Shown: piece by piece, positions 33,072 to 44,640 of the stretch
Numbering within the stretch: the first letter of the stretch is position 1
Layout: each line of letters starts with the position of its first letter
Assembly: GCA_019022495.1 (NCBI GenBank)
Contig: JAFEKR010000006.1
Coordinates: 1,488,001 to 1,552,000 of the forward strand
DNA from: Epichloe hybrida
Lineage: Eukaryota; Ascomycota; Sordariomycetes; Hypocreales; Clavicipitaceae
Reading direction: 5' to 3'
Length of the DNA stretch: 64,000 nucleotides
Program-made: the position numbers and the translations under genes
The notes under the pieces: generated by a model
The model's input: the letters and a program-made list of their open reading frames with translations, nothing else
Database searches by the model: none
Told to the model about the DNA's origin: nothing

Positions 33072-34570
33072 CTTAAGAGCCGGCGTTTATGTTTGTTACC
33101 ACGAACGAATGTGATTGCGAGAACAAGTAACAGCAACGAAGGGAGGAGAAAAGAAAAAAAGAGCGAGCTCCTAATCAGGACGGGTTGTGAACAACTGATG
33201 CCATTGAAAATGGAGCTGGTCGGACGATATATAAATGAGCTGCATGGGATCTCAGGTGCTTTAGAGCAAGCATCGATGGACAATCTTTGGGTGTGTCTTA
33301 AACTACTTCTCTTGATTGCCCTCAGGTGTCTTTCACTACAGGCTGTGAGCCACTTATATCGTGTATTGATCTAGCTTCCGTGTCTAGGGGATGACTGGGG
33401 ATCATGGCCTCAAAGAATAATCCGCCCTCGTCATTACGCGTCCGGGCTAGTTTGCAGCGTTTGTATCGAGCCATGCACTGCCAAAGGAGGATACCAGGAC
33501 GTGGGGATTCCAAGTCAAGACAAGTGAGGGCAGGGTGCGTTGGGTCAAATTTTTTTAAATTTTTTAATTGAACACAAACAAGTGGCAGTTGAAGGCTCAC
33601 ACATTATGGAAAGGGAGCGGCATGGCCAAGATTCTCCACGCGAGATTTCAGAAGGGCGGACGACTGGGCGACAGCAAAGACAGAGAACTTCAACCGGGGG
33701 AAGGAGGGGGGGGGGGGTTGTTGAACCTTTGAGTCGTGGGGTTGCTCGTGTGCTTTTTGCTTTTGGGTCGATCACAATCATCCCTGTGTGCGTTGTTGCA
33801 CGGGAGATTTCGTGGCGGTTATTCTGGACATGATGACAGTCCTCCACGATCTGTCTTAGTTGCGGAGGGGCCGTCGCCCTCCGGCCCCCTGCACGCCCTG
33901 TGTCGTGAGTTTCCCTCGAAGAAAGGCAAATTCGCCATTTTGTCGTGGAAGATGTAGAAAGTGATTGACTCCAGAGGCTGACATGCAATGCCAACGTCTG
34001 GAGGAATAGCCGGATTCTCATGACTGGCTCACTCCCTGAACGCGAGAAAGTCACAAGTCATGATACAAGAAGCGGAATCGTTTTCAGCCGCAGCCCAGAA
34101 GGAAGGGTCGAAGGGCAGACAGACTAACTGACACCCTCATGCAAGGCGATCGGGATATTACTCTGGGGGCGTTCATGCACGATGACGAAACGGGGCCCCT
34201 TGATTGGCCGGCGAAACCCACTTCCACACGTTCATCCCTTGTTGGGCAATGAGCCCTGTGGCTTTTTTAATTGGACCCCCGATCAACACAATGTTTGGTT
34301 GTCTGGTTGTGCATGGTTCAAAGACCAATGAGAACATGCCGCATCTTCTTACGCATCCGCTCCCGTTGTCGCTTCATTGTCTCGTTCGAACTACAAACGA
34401 GTCTCTCGAAATGGACAACTCACGTCCTAAAATGAAATCGCCCGACTGCTGGTGATGGATCATCGTTGAAGGGCTATTCATGCGCAACAAAGATCTGGAT
34501 TATATGAAGAGTCAGTGTATTTGGGGGGGAAATCTCCAACTGCAAGATGAGATACACAATCATGGCGAGA
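33072..34570. other. intergenic, long upstream region of GH76
   Basis: 1.5 kb with the GH76 promoter on the left and the carrier 3' flank on the right. A G-run lies at about 33705-33718. No open frame with recognisable features. Confidence 0.5.
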
Positions 34571-35698
34571 TCACAGAATCCCGGCGTCCTCCGCCGGCGC
34601 TTTCTTCCGCCGTTTCAACCACACCTTTGCAGCATCATACGTCCCCAGGTACAACGAGCTGCCTATGGCCGTCCACCCTGATCGGAAGAGCCCGCCTCGG
34701 AAGAAGCCCCCGGGCCCTCGTTCCCGATACACCGTCCTGGCTACGGACCACGAGCCAAGGTTCGTCTTGTTGTGCGTCGTCCCCGTCTCACGCCCGCTGT
34801 GCCTGTGCGGCGTGCTTCCGGCCATGACCATCATCCTCGTCTTCACAACATCACTAGGCGTCGTGATGAATGCCGCGACCGCGCCGGCGCTACCCGCGCT
34901 CCCCCCCGCAATCAAACCAGTCTCGACGATGCCCCTCGTCTGGTCCTGTCGCCCGCCGAGCTTCTTCTTCCACGCCCACGAGCGCAGCTGCTCGAAGATG
35001 GGGAACTGAAGTGCCGTGAAGGGAAGGTTGCGCGCCACCAGCGCCGTGTACCCCGTGAATAGTCGTCGTGATGTATCCTTGCCGGCGAGGTGGCGGAAGG
35101 CTTGTAGAGATGTTGAGCCACCACGAGTCGTCGTCTTTCCCTTTGACGAGCCGCTGTCCTCGTGGAGCATCTGGGCGTTTTGCTTGATCACCTCGGCGGG
35201 AGCCAGGACGAGACACGAAGCCAGTTCGGCGATTGCCGACGCGGATGAATGCGCGAGCGATTCATGGATCGGGAGGGATTTTCCAATGATGGCCTTGGAT
35301 TGCTCATAGGTTGAGAAGAATAGCCCAGCTACTTGTCTGTCAGATTTCTCAATTTCACCAAAAAAAAAGTACGTGGTATTCCGAGTCGCCGCTATTCAGG
35401 AAAACGATAACTTGGAAAAGAAGGGAGAGGGATAAACATACCAGCCGGGAGGGTGGCCAGCACAACGCTCCCTATACCCTGGTACAGTCCCCTCAGGGCG
35501 AATGCATTCTGTTTCGACGATGCGTACGTGGAGAGATAATCCTGGCTTTGATATCTCGTCTTGATGGTGTCGAGCGGGTAGACGAGTACGTCGACAGTGA
35601 AGGCGGCTACGGCGCCGGCCTACAATGCCAATTTGTTTAGCCATGTGCTTGTTTTCAGGTAAAATGGTTTCTGGTCGACTCACTACATAAACGTCCAT
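34571..35698 (-). CDS. mitochondrial S-adenosylmethionine carrier (PET8/SLC25A26 type)
   Basis: Inner-membrane carrier expected to exchange cytosolic S-adenosylmethionine for mitochondrial S-adenosylhomocysteine. Exons 35698-35684, 35619-35442 and 35328-34571 (introns 64 and 113 bp) give 316 residues with three repeats of the mitochondrial carrier fold. The tiny first exon encodes MDVYV and splices at a canonical gtgagt to AGAVAAFTVDVLVYPLD. The three signature motifs are YPLDTIKTRYQ, APAEVIKQNAQM and TPSDVVKTRMMVM. The second motif with EVIKQ is characteristic of the SAM-carrier branch. The linker after repeat 1 and the region before the last signature are Ser/Thr/Arg-rich, as in other fungi. 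Assignment to the exact carrier branch rests on motif pattern only. Confidence 0.85.
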
Positions 35699-36225
35699 TT
35701 GGGGGGGGGGGGATCAACTCGAAAACATGATGCATAGTAGAGATGATGATAATTGCCGCGGGAACTCGTTGGTGGTTACTTGGCCCACAGTCTTCGCTGG
35801 ATGACATCATGATGTTGTACGGATGTTGGCGCGGACGGAATCACGACCCGTGTGCTCTTCCACACAATGACCCCGAGGTGTTTGCTAGTTTCGATAGAGA
35901 AAAAGTAAATCGTGCAAATGGTGAGAGAAAACTGCAAATGCAAAGCTATGTAGATGGCCCATTCCATCAAGTCAGCGTATGTGCTTGCGACTTGCTGAAT
36001 GCGCATGTTTTCGCTGGCCCTCGAACCCCCGTAAACGAGTACTTCATGAACAGCCAGGCTCCAAGTTATTCCAAAAAAAAAGTTATAAAAAAAAGCGTTG
36101 CGCCCGCATCCTTTCTAGTGAAGTCTATGCCAGTAATGCCTGAAACGATGATGATTGGAAACTCATATATGCAAGTGAGCCATTCCTTTTAGAACAAGTC
36201 CGCTTTTCTGAAGAAGAAGAATCAA
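35699..36225. other. intergenic
   Basis: About 530 bp with a G-run directly upstream of the carrier start (35700-35711), the carrier promoter and the phosphatase 3' flank. No gene is seen. Confidence 0.5.
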
Positions 36226-37476
36226 TTACAACTTGCTTCGCAAACCGCCCACATCTTCCGAAACAACTGCTACTACGACGCAGATGTCATCGACTTTCCC
36301 GCCGCGCCACTGCTCGTGAGGGTAGTATCTCTGCACTTCCTTGGCAAACGGCCCGTCGACTTTGGTATTGACACTCGCGGCTTTCGCGGCGCCGACAATC
36401 TCTGTGGCCAGGAGACTTTGCAGTGTGATGGGCTTGGCCATCTTGCCGTGGGCCGCCGAGGATTCACCTGCGAAGCTGGGAGACTTGGTCAACGAGTCGA
36501 TGGAGTCGGCGACGCGGACGCCGCCAGCGGGGGTCATTTGCCATGCGCCGCTGGATGCCATGACTCGGCTTGCGGTTTTGAGAATGTCGTGGCGGAAGAG
36601 GTTGTCTAGCACGCCGTCTGTAGCGAACATGAGGATGTCGCCGTGTCGCACGCAGTGTTGCGACACGTCTGCGTCGCGTGGCAAGTCGCAGAGTTGGGCG
36701 CCTCCAAAAGCGGCCATGCGCGCGGCCATGCTCGGCGGCACGAGCGACAGCTGAAAGGGGGTGTTGAAGGCATGAGTCTGCGGTTCAGAGTACGCATTTA
36801 TGGCGTTCAGACGGAGTTGCAGGAATCCGGAGTCCCCCAGGTTGGCCACGTCAAAAGTCCCGTCTGGCGCGGTGATGCCCACGCATGCCGTGCTTCCGCC
36901 GGCTTGTAATGACCCGTCTTTACAAATGGCATCGTAGCCCTTTTGTATGAGTCGCCGCGCGGTGAGAGGCGGGCTGCTGGCGGAATCGTGCTCGTACGCC
37001 GAAGCAGCCATGTACTCGCAGAATCCGTGGGAGAAGTCAGCTGGATCAACACCTGAATCGACCCAGCCGCCCACGCCGTCTGCCAGACCGAATGCGACGG
37101 AGCCGGAGTCGTTGACGCGACTGACGAAGAAGGCATCGTGACCGGAGTCGGGGCGAGAGGACCGCCGGCGGGTGCGAGGAGGCTGGATGCGGTTGTACGG
37201 ACTGAAGTGGAATATGTGCGAGGCTGGATCGTAGGGACGATCTTTGCCGATGAAGGACGCGGCGATGTGGTAGCTGAATCTGGGGGATGCAGGAGATGAA
37301 GTCGACGCCTGTGAGGACTGTGAGGGTGACGACGAGGACGAGGATGAGAAGTACGCTTCTGATTTTGATCGCGACGGGTCGGCTTTATGGTGTTGTTGGA
37401 CGGCTGGAGTACGGGTGTGTTTGTAGTTCAGGGGAGGGACTAATTCGATGCAAGAGTTAGTCGTGGTCAAGTCCAT
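36226..37476 (-). CDS. PP2C-family phosphatase, Ptc7-like
   Basis: Single exon from the ATG at 37476, 416 residues; upstream in-frame codons start only with TTG. The first 65 residues are Ser/Thr/Pro-rich (a run of seven Ser near 44-50) and could include a targeting sequence. The catalytic domain begins FSYHIAASFIGKDRPYDP. Metal-binding motifs of PP2C are present: GHDAFFVSR, ADGVGGWVDSGVDPADFS (about 132-149), ANLGDSGFLQL, FATDGVLDNL and KVDDICVVVAVV near the C-terminus. This short PP2C lineage (Ptc7) is mitochondrial in yeast and activates coenzyme Q synthesis; the same role here is inference. Start assignment is the least certain point, since a classical basic mitochondrial presequence is not obvious. 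Confidence 0.82.
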   Translation of the reverse strand: MDLTTTNSCIELVPPLNYKHTRTPAVQQHHKADPSRSKSEAYFSSSSSSSPSQSSQASTSSPASPRFSYHIAASFIGKDRPYDPASHIFHFSPYNRIQPPRTRRRSSRPDSGHDAFFVSRVNDSGSVAFGLADGVGGWVDSGVDPADFSHGFCEYMAASAYEHDSASSPPLTARRLIQKGYDAICKDGSLQAGGSTACVGITAPDGTFDVANLGDSGFLQLRLNAINAYSEPQTHAFNTPFQLSLVPPSMAARMAAFGGAQLCDLPRDADVSQHCVRHGDILMFATDGVLDNLFRHDILKTASRVMASSGAWQMTPAGGVRVADSIDSLTKSPSFAGESSAAHGKMAKPITLQSLLATEIVGAAKAASVNTKVDGPFAKEVQRYYPHEQWRGGKVDDICVVVAVVSEDVGGLRSKL

Positions 37477-38399
37477 CGAAGACTGAGGAAAGATGCATGC
37501 CTCTATTAACTGACATCCGCCATGGTGTTGCGGCCGAAGCAACCCTGGCGCTCGATGTAGCCATCTAGGTTGATCTGGGTTTTTTTTTGCGTGACAAGAA
37601 TCCGTATGGTCACCCTAATATTACTAGAGCGTCGCGCGCGGAAAGACCAGCTGGTCTAATAATTACGCATAAATGCACAAATCCTCACGATTATTAAGAT
37701 GGATATTTATTATGGGGTCCAGCAAGATAAGACTTTTTTTTGGACCATCGACTTGTCCCACGTTGCGCAAGACGAGCCTGCGCAAGCGGCAAGACAAAGG
37801 GGCAGACAGGCAAAGATCTGTGGATTCTGGGGATTGCAGATCTCGTCATCTCCGATTTAGATGGTATTTCTCACGCTATTACCGCTATAGTCAGGGTGGT
37901 TGGTGCCAAATATCTTATTAGGGGCCGGCCAGCGGGCGCCTGTACAAGGAGATGAAAATCCAAAATCCAAAATCCAGTGCGTCACCTTCTGAACCACAAG
38001 GTCTACAACCTTCTCGGTGGCAAACCCAAATTGTTTACCCGCAGTGCGCCCGACAGTCACAAGGTCACAAGGTCACAAGCGTCGTCCGGCTTTCTCCTTC
38101 TAAGCCGAATTAACAATGTCGCGCCTCTGATTGGTTCCCGGATACTCCAATGGTTGCCGGATAAATAACCGAGGATGGCTACTACGGATTACTCCCAAAT
38201 CCAACGGCACACACCAATATACTACGCCTCTGCAACATCCTACAACAACGCGCCATTCTTCCACGGGCGGCAAATTGGGTTCATTGTTTCCTTGGCCAAT
38301 TTGAACAACAAAAACCACCTCTTGCTGTCTGTCTTGCTGTCTGTCTTGCTGTCGACTCCCGCCGTCCTCGATCGCCGATTGATTCCTCGCGTCGCGACA
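37477..38399. other. divergent promoter region of PTC7-like gene and SDH2
   Basis: 900 bp shared by two divergently transcribed genes that may both act in mitochondria. The SDH2 leader contains a 12-bp unit (CTTGCTGTCTGT) repeated almost three times at about 38321-38350. No further gene is seen. Confidence 0.5.
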
Positions 38400-39402
38400 A
38401 TGGCCGCTCTCCGCTCTTCCTCCCGAACTCTCGGCTCGTCCTTGAGGGCCGCCATGCGCCCCGGCGCTGTCTTCACCCGCTCAATGGCCTCTGTCGCCGA
38501 GGTTCCCCAGGAAAAGGCTTCCAATATGAAGACTTTCCAGGTCTACCGATGGAATCCCGACACCCCTGCCGAGAAGCCCAGAATGCAGTCCTACACCATC
38601 GACTTGAACAAGACCGGACCCATGGTCTTGGATGCTCTCGTTAGAATCAAGAATGAGCTTGACCCTACCCTGACTTTCCGACGAAGTTGCCGCGAGGGCA
38701 TCTGCGGTAGCTGTGCCATGAACATCAACGGCCAAAACACCTTGGCTTGTCTGTGTACGTTGCCACGTGGGCATATATGAAAAGGCCTCGCCCTATAAAT
38801 CAGTCAATGCAGGCAATGGAACAAAAGCTTATTGACAATTTGAACAGGCCGTATCCCTGCCGAGAGCTCCAGCGATGTCAAGCTCTATCCCCTGCCTCAC
38901 ACCTACGTTGTCAAGGATCTCGTCCCGGACTTGACCCATTTCTACAAGCAATACAAGTCTATCAAGCCTTACCTTCAGCGTGACACTCCCGCTCCTGATG
39001 TATGTTCTCTCTCCTCTTGGAACGGAGCGAAGCCCATGGACTGACTTTTTTTTTTTTTTTTCCCTTTCTTTCTTACAGGGCAAGGAGTACCGCCAAAGTA
39101 AAGAGGACCGCAAGAAGCTGGACGGTCTATACGAGTGCATTCTTTGCGCCTGTTGCTCAACTTCGTGCCCCTCATACTGGTGGAACTCTGAGGAGTACCT
39201 CGGACCTGCCATCCTGCTCCAGTCGTACCGATGGCTCGCTGACTCACGAGACGAGCGCAAGGGCGAACGCCGTGCCAACCTGGAGAATAGCATGAGTCTG
39301 TACCGTTGCCACACCATTCTCAACTGTACCCGTGCCTGCCCCAAGGGTCTGAATCCAGGCAAGGCTATTGCCGAGATCAAGAAGCAGATGTCGCTGTCAT
39401 AG
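38400..39402 (+). CDS. SDH2: succinate dehydrogenase iron-sulfur subunit (complex II)
   Basis: Iron-sulfur subunit that passes electrons from the flavoprotein subunit to ubiquinone in the mitochondrial inner membrane. Exons 38400-38754, 38848-38999 and 39079-39402 (introns 93 and 79 bp) give 276 residues. Residues 1-30 are an Arg/Ser/Ala-rich mitochondrial presequence. The [2Fe-2S] ligands are in CREGICGSC (C97, C102, C105) and LACLC, the [4Fe-4S] ligands in [13 protein letters not shown], and the [3Fe-4S] and linked ligands in [33 protein letters not shown], contributing to the quinone site, is intact. Splicing between LACL and CRIPA through a gtacgt donor is required for the frame. Nothing unusual is seen; this subunit is a known target of carboxamide fungicides. 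Confidence 0.97.
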
Positions 39403-40480
39403 ACATACGATGTGGGCGGCAGTAAGGCGGTGGGTCAAAGTGATTTTGTCGACAAATTCATCTAGTTACTTATATTCCCAAGTTTTGGTGTCAAGGAACC
39501 TTTCGGGCCGTATCAAACCGAGCTGTGGAGTGGATGGGAAGCAGGAGCAAGGGGGTTGAGCAACTTGGTCCCCTGTGTACAAGGCATGGATGAGATGTAC
39601 TCTACGTCTATGATAGGATAGGCAGAATAGCAAATTTATGAAGAACTCTTTCACTTTGTTCACGTACAAGAACAGCACGTTATATTGTCGTGCCAATGCA
39701 GGTGCAAAAATGGACAAATCAAATGCTCAGTAATGACAGACACCAAAATTGCATCAATATCACGCCGTGTCTCGTCAACGATCCCGCGCAAGGCATTCTT
39801 CATCCCGCTCGATCCACGTTCCCGCATTTAGACGTTGCCGAGTATGACATGCATGACCGATCATGTCACAAGTCATGTGTGCGAAATGGATCTCGCACGC
39901 GAGCCCAAGTCTGTTTTCCTCCTCTTTTGCGGCCATTGTTCTCCGCGACAAAATGTTCTTGCTCTTGAAGGAAAGCATGTCGCCTCTGCTGCCCGACTGC
40001 CATACCGTTGTGCGTGTGCCAACAAAGTTGACTGAAAAAAAAAAAAAAAAAAAAAACCCCTAGCCATATCAAAACATAAATACAAAAATCTAAGAGGAAT
40101 TTCCGATTTATAATCCCCTTCGGACTCTTTTTCAACTCTTTTGGCACACAACCTCGCGCCTCTATGGTACGTACCCCGACCAAGGAGGCGCAGCGTTGTC
40201 TCGCTCAATAGCGTGTTTGCTGTGCGCCGAGAATGCTCGTGGCGCGTATGATTCAGCTGTCATTGTCGCAAGGTACTCAAGAGGGGGGGGGGGCATGCAG
40301 AAGTTTGCTAGATTCAAGGCTGCGAGAAAATTTCGTCAATGTTCTTATAAAAAGATTGTTCTGCTTGCTAATGGAGAACCCGACACCATGTCGGGATATA
40401 CATGTTGTAAATTTCAAATATACTTCAAAGGAGCCTACACCCGTTTCACATCATCTTTCATTCTCGATTCATAAATAAAC
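39403..40480. other. intergenic, SDH2 3' flank and upstream region of next gene
   Basis: Contains the SDH2 3' UTR on the left, a 22-base A-run at about 40035-40056 and AT-rich promoter sequence close to 40480 (CTTATAAAAAG at about 40342, ATAAATAAAC just before the ATG). Open frames here have no recognisable features. Confidence 0.5.
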
Positions 40481-41068
40481 ATGAAGCTTCTCGCTTTCCT
40501 CGCCAGCACGGCCGTCGCCTTCCTCCCTCCTTGTCGTCATCGCAAAGTGCGAAACGAGGTGCATTAATGCCATTAGCCCATGTGATGTTCCCTACGGAGG
40601 GTGCGAACGTCCCCGGCGCTCGCAAAAAAAAAACCACTGTTTACACTTTACACATGGTTTTTTTTTGGATTCCGAAACTCGAAAGACTGACTGACTAGCT
40701 GGGTAGATGTTTCAATCCTTGCACAGAGGCAGCGCCCGTGCCGCCGCCGTGTGATGGCGTCATAATCGCGGGTCTGCCTACGCAGGGCAAACAACCCATG
40801 AATGCAATGCTCGATGATTGCAGAACGAGAACGGTTTGCGTTGATGCTGTGAATGAGTGTGGGATTCGGTATGGAGGGTGAGTGGAACCTCTGTTCCTTG
40901 CCCTGTTCTGATGGGCGTTGGCTTACGATGACGACGACTAGATGCATTCCGGATTGCAGGCCGTGGAAACTTTCGAAGCCGCCTTGTCCAACGGCGACCT
41001 CGAACGGCGGCACTGCTTTTAGGGAATCACGGGTCCCCAGAGCAGTGGCTTACCAGACTCCGTCGTGA
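40481..41068 (+). CDS. small cysteine-rich secreted protein, model uncertain (possible frameshift)
   Basis: The ATG at 40481 opens a signal-peptide-like MKLLAFLASTAVAFL. One base out of frame the sequence continues VIAKCETRCINAISPCDVPYGGC, and downstream CFNPCTEAAPVPPPCDG...CRTRTVCVDAVNECGIRYGG joins across a 65-bp intron (gtgagt...tag, about 40880-40943) to CIPDCRPWKLSKPPCP and a stop at 41068. The two Cys blocks share C-x3(4)-C-(I/V)-x-A-(I/V)-x-x-C-x-x-x-YGGC, so this looks like a repeat-containing secreted Cys-rich protein of the kind common in hypocrealean fungi. Two points are unresolved: a +1 shift in the CT-rich run at about 40521-40532, and how the first Cys block is spliced to the second (an intron ending at ctgggtag or ttgcacag is possible). 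It may be a pseudogene, or the shift may be a sequence error. Confidence 0.5.
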
Positions 41069-41236
41069 AGGGAATGATTTAGGATTATTTAGGGTCATGT
41101 GCAAGGAATGTGCAAGGATGGCAGGACGAGACCAAACCTCCGGTTTGTTAACGAGCACGATGTAATATGTGGTGGGAGACTGCAGAACAAGCATGTATCA
41201 AGGGAGGAAGAAATTTTTGAGATGCGCTACGACCAT

Positions 41237-42746
41237 CTAATAATATGTATTTCCACTGTTGCTTCGAGTCCCGTAATCCATGTATATGCCGGGGAAAGCT
41301 CCCGGTGCGTTTGTCACTCCCTTCTCATCATCCGAACTTGCGTCGTCGCCGCCAACTTCGTCCTCCCCGTCAGGCGGGGATCGCATTGCTTCGAGAATGT
41401 CTCTGTCCAGGGTTGGAGGCTGGTATGGCTTGACGGAATGAACCTCTCGACCCGACGGCATTCTTGGCAGAAGAGAGTTTACTGGCGGTATAGCTTGCGT
41501 GTTCATCTTGACGGATTGTTAATTGGCCATTGTGTTAAGCTGATAGGAAGAAAGAGTGGCCACTTACAGTGTCATTGATCTTGTTCCATTTCGCATCGAG
41601 CAATTCGATGATCCTTGTCTCCTCCTGCCGACCCGCGTCATAACCCCAATCTGCGTCCTTCTCTACCCGCCGGTCTTCACGTTTTTCGTTCATGTCTTTT
41701 CTCAAGCGGCTGAGACTGAAGCTTTTCTTTGAATCCTTCACCTCAACCCCAAGTTCGTGGAGCCCGACTCGTAGCCATCCAATACCCTCAGCAGTCTGAC
41801 CCCCGAGCTCGGCATCGATGCCAAAGAACCTGCAGGCTTTGGCACGGCTCGTACGTCGAAGGTCCTCCAGATATTTCAGCAAGGCCGGATTGACTTTGCT
41901 CGCGCCAAGGGAGCCCGATGATTGTAGTAATGACGCTGCCTTGGAGGCATGTTCGGCGGCAGCGAGGCACAGTCTCGCAAAAAGATGAGCACGGACTTTG
42001 GGGATATCTGGAGATTTGAACATCCACTCCTTGTCTGTCTTGTTCCTGCCTTGTGCGACGGCTGTTGGGTACGGGTCATCCTTCAGGACGGCTAGTAGAG
42101 TGGCCTCGGCCAAGGCTAACGAAGATAGAGCTCTGACTGTTGTGGGTGCCACATCTGTACAAGGTGCCGCACTCGAGATTTGTTCACTGCGGCGAGACAA
42201 ATAATCATAGATTGATGCTGCATCAAGTAACTGTTTTGTTGCCGCCGTGATAGCCGTGGTCCTCTCCTTGTCGCCCAAGAAGTTGGTCGTGGTCGCATAC
42301 AAGGGTTGCAACGTCGATCTTGCCATCAAAGTATACGCATAGGCCAACGAGGATAGCACAAAGAAAATCTCATATTCCAAGGAGGTCATCTCAACACGAG
42401 GTTGCCCTCTCCCGGGAACAATGTCCGACGATAGGGTTGGTCTCCAGCTGATGGACGGAGCTGTCTTCAAGACAACATTGATAAACTCCTCAGCTCCCAG
42501 GCTCTGCGAGCCGACTCCGGCGTCCACGGCCAGCAGGTACGGCAGATAACCATGTATGCTGGCAACGACGGTGGCCAGACTTCCGATGCGTGAGGCTGGC
42601 GGCAATCGCTTATGCTTCTTGAGGGCATCTCGGACGACCCCACGTTGACCACTGGCAGTGAGTGGGAGGGACGGGTGCGAGTCACAGCTGAAACAGGACG
42701 AGAAGGAGAAGGAGGATGTCGTGGGGAGAACAAAAGGGTATGGCAT
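41237..42746 (-). CDS. palC: pH-response regulator PalC (BRO1 domain)
   Basis: Component of the fungal ambient-pH (Pal/Rim) pathway that works at ESCRT-III-associated plasma-membrane sites upstream of PacC processing. Exons 42746-41568 and 41506-41237, separated by a 61-bp intron (gtaagt...aag), give 482 residues. The BRO1 domain starts almost at the N-terminus: [72 protein letters not shown], and the later helix [21 protein letters not shown]. The region after about 300 ([29 protein letters not shown]) is the conserved PalC-type C-terminal half of the domain. The tail from exon 2 is acidic and Pro-rich and ends in NSGNTYY. It converges on the Cys-rich gene, 168 bp between stops. Confidence 0.93.
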
Positions 42747-43405
42747 CTTGTGAGACGAAGCAAATGAGGTCTATGTATGGAGGGCGTCTCCGCCTATGGG
42801 TTACAAGGGCGGTAAAAGGAAAGACGCGCGCTGGTTTCACTGTCGTCTCCCTGCACTCGCGAGTCAGCCGACAGGGCTGGCCATGTTTCATCAGCAAGAA
42901 GAGGCTCTTACTTAGGGATATACAGCCAGATTTTTAAAGTAACTTTTTTTTTTTTTTTCTCGACTTCGAAACATGCTCAACTCAGAACCGGTGTCGAAGA
43001 AACCTGCTCAATCGGGCTCGACTCGACTCAATTCGGTCCAAGGAGGCCAAGGGGGGGGGGGCTGCCCAGCTGCCGCCGGGAAAATGGACAGTTACGGATC
43101 GGGAGAAGGCGTATTCACATACATATTTATATTGGACCGTGGTTCATCAGCGTTGCGTTCCTGCGCCGCAAAAAAAAAAAAACACTTGTCATGACTGACT
43201 TGGACTGACTGACGACTTGTGCGACTTGCCAGAACAAGAATAATAATAAAAATAAATCCCGTCTCGCCTCCTCGCCTCCTCGCCTTCGCCTTCGCCTTCC
43301 CCCCGGCCCCGCCAGCTCGTCACCTACCCTAGTCCGTACACGACAAAAAGTTCAACCCTCTTTATTAACTTGTTAACAAACAACCCAACAAAAAAAAGCA
43401 ACATC
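42747..43405. other. divergent promoter region, palC and copper transporter
   Basis: 660 bp between divergent starts. Several homopolymer runs (T at 42942-42958, G at 43051-43060, A at 43171-43182) and a CCTCG/CGCCTT-repeated leader at 43265-43300 before the copper transporter. No gene is seen. Confidence 0.5.
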
Positions 43406-44095
43406 ATGTCCGCCTACCCCCGTCACGCAGGCCACATGGACGGCATGGACGGCAGCCCCGGCGGCAACAGCAACGACGGCCACGAGGCCATGTCCTCAAC
43501 CTCGATGATGATGGCCATGGTCTTCCAAACAAACAATGCCACTCCTCTGTACGCCAACTCGTGGACCCCCCGAAGCGCCGGCGCCTACGCGGGGACATGC
43601 ATCTTCCTCGTGGTCCTCGCCGTCGCCGCTCGTCTGCTGCTGGCGGCGCGGAGCATCCAGGAAGCCCGATGGCTCGACAAGGACCTGCAGCGTCGCTACG
43701 TCGCCGCCCACGGCAAGATCCCGCTATCCGAGGACATCTCCAACGACCCCCGCGCCAAGCAGATGACGACCCTCTCCGCCAACGGCGTCGAGGAGACCGT
43801 CTTCGTCGTCGCCCGTAAGGGCTGCGAGGTCCGGCCCTGGAGATTCAGCGTCGATCCACTGCGAGCCGTCATGGACACCGTCATTGTTGGAGTCGGATAT
43901 CTGCTGTGCGCTACGCTCTCCCTCCCTCCCTCCCTCTCTCTGCAGCAGCAGTATTTTGTCGTTTATGCTAACTTGTCCTGCCGCAGCATGTTGGCAGTCA
44001 TGACCATGAACGTCGGTTACTTTCTGTCCGTCCTCGCCGGTGTCTTTGTGGGAAGTCTTGCCGTCGGTCGCTACAGCAGCGTGGGCGAACATTGA
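43406..44095 (+). CDS. CTR-type high-affinity copper transporter
   Basis: Copper(I) uptake protein with three membrane helices, expected to trimerise in the plasma or vacuolar membrane. Exons 43406-43905 and 43987-44095, with an 81-bp intron (gtgcgc...cag) that has no stop and is a multiple of three, give 202 residues. The N-terminus is Met/His-rich (HAGHMDGMDG, SSTSMMMAMVF), providing copper ligands. TM1 is about residues 60-80 (AGTCIFLVVLAVAARLLLAA). A cytosolic loop of about 70 residues has a Cys in ARKGCEVRPW. TM2 contains the required M-x3-M (LMLAVMTMN) formed across the splice junction, and TM3 the G-x3-G packing motif (LAGVFVGSLAVG). If the intron were retained, TM2 would be broken. 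Confidence 0.9.
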   Translation: MSAYPRHAGHMDGMDGSPGGNSNDGHEAMSSTSMMMAMVFQTNNATPLYANSWTPRSAGAYAGTCIFLVVLAVAARLLLAARSIQEARWLDKDLQRRYVAAHGKIPLSEDISNDPRAKQMTTLSANGVEETVFVVARKGCEVRPWRFSVDPLRAVMDTVIVGVGYLLCATLSLPPSLSLQQQYFVVYANLSCRSMLAVMTMNVGYFLSVLAGVFVGSLAVGRYSSVGEH

Positions 44096-44640
44096 TATCG
44101 ACATTGGAAACTTGGGGGGGGATGTGAAATATATTGCTTTTTGACCATGACTAACAACGGGTTACATGCGGGCTGCAATTACAAGAGATGTTGGCGTTCA
44201 GGGAAGATTATTGTTATTATTTTCCTCTAATAAGCAGGACGGGTGTTACAATCGATTACAAGGCAGATCGCTTTTAAACAAGATGGCGGTTCTGGAATTG
44301 TTCATGGCTGGCTTCGTTCCTTTGCCGGAGCAGGCCATCTTTTCTTTCCATCACTTGTCTCTCTCTCTCTCTCTCTCTCTTTGTAAAACATGGATGGCCC
44401 CGTTTTTTCTGGTACAGGGTACGGGTTGTCCAAGTGCAGCAGAAACCTTCTCAAATCTGCTCAGGGTACAGGGCGCGTCAGGCCTCATGCGGGGAGGGAA
44501 GGAGCCACTTGGAGAAGTGCGTATGTACATATCCGTACATGCAGTACATAGTCCGTATAACTAGGCCGTTCTCGGCAAATCTTCAATATTGCCCACAGCC
44601 ACATGCAATATAACTTTGCTTCTATAACGTATTCCTCACC

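Noticed and set aside
5018..41236. Functional cluster linking SAH1 with the SAM carrier
   Set aside because: They are 28 kb apart with unrelated genes and a transposon island between; no sign of co-regulation.
43370..44095. Unspliced reading of the copper transporter
   Set aside because: The frame stays open through the 81-bp intron, but retention inserts LCATLSLPPSLSLQQQ-type sequence into TM2 and destroys the M-x3-M helix.
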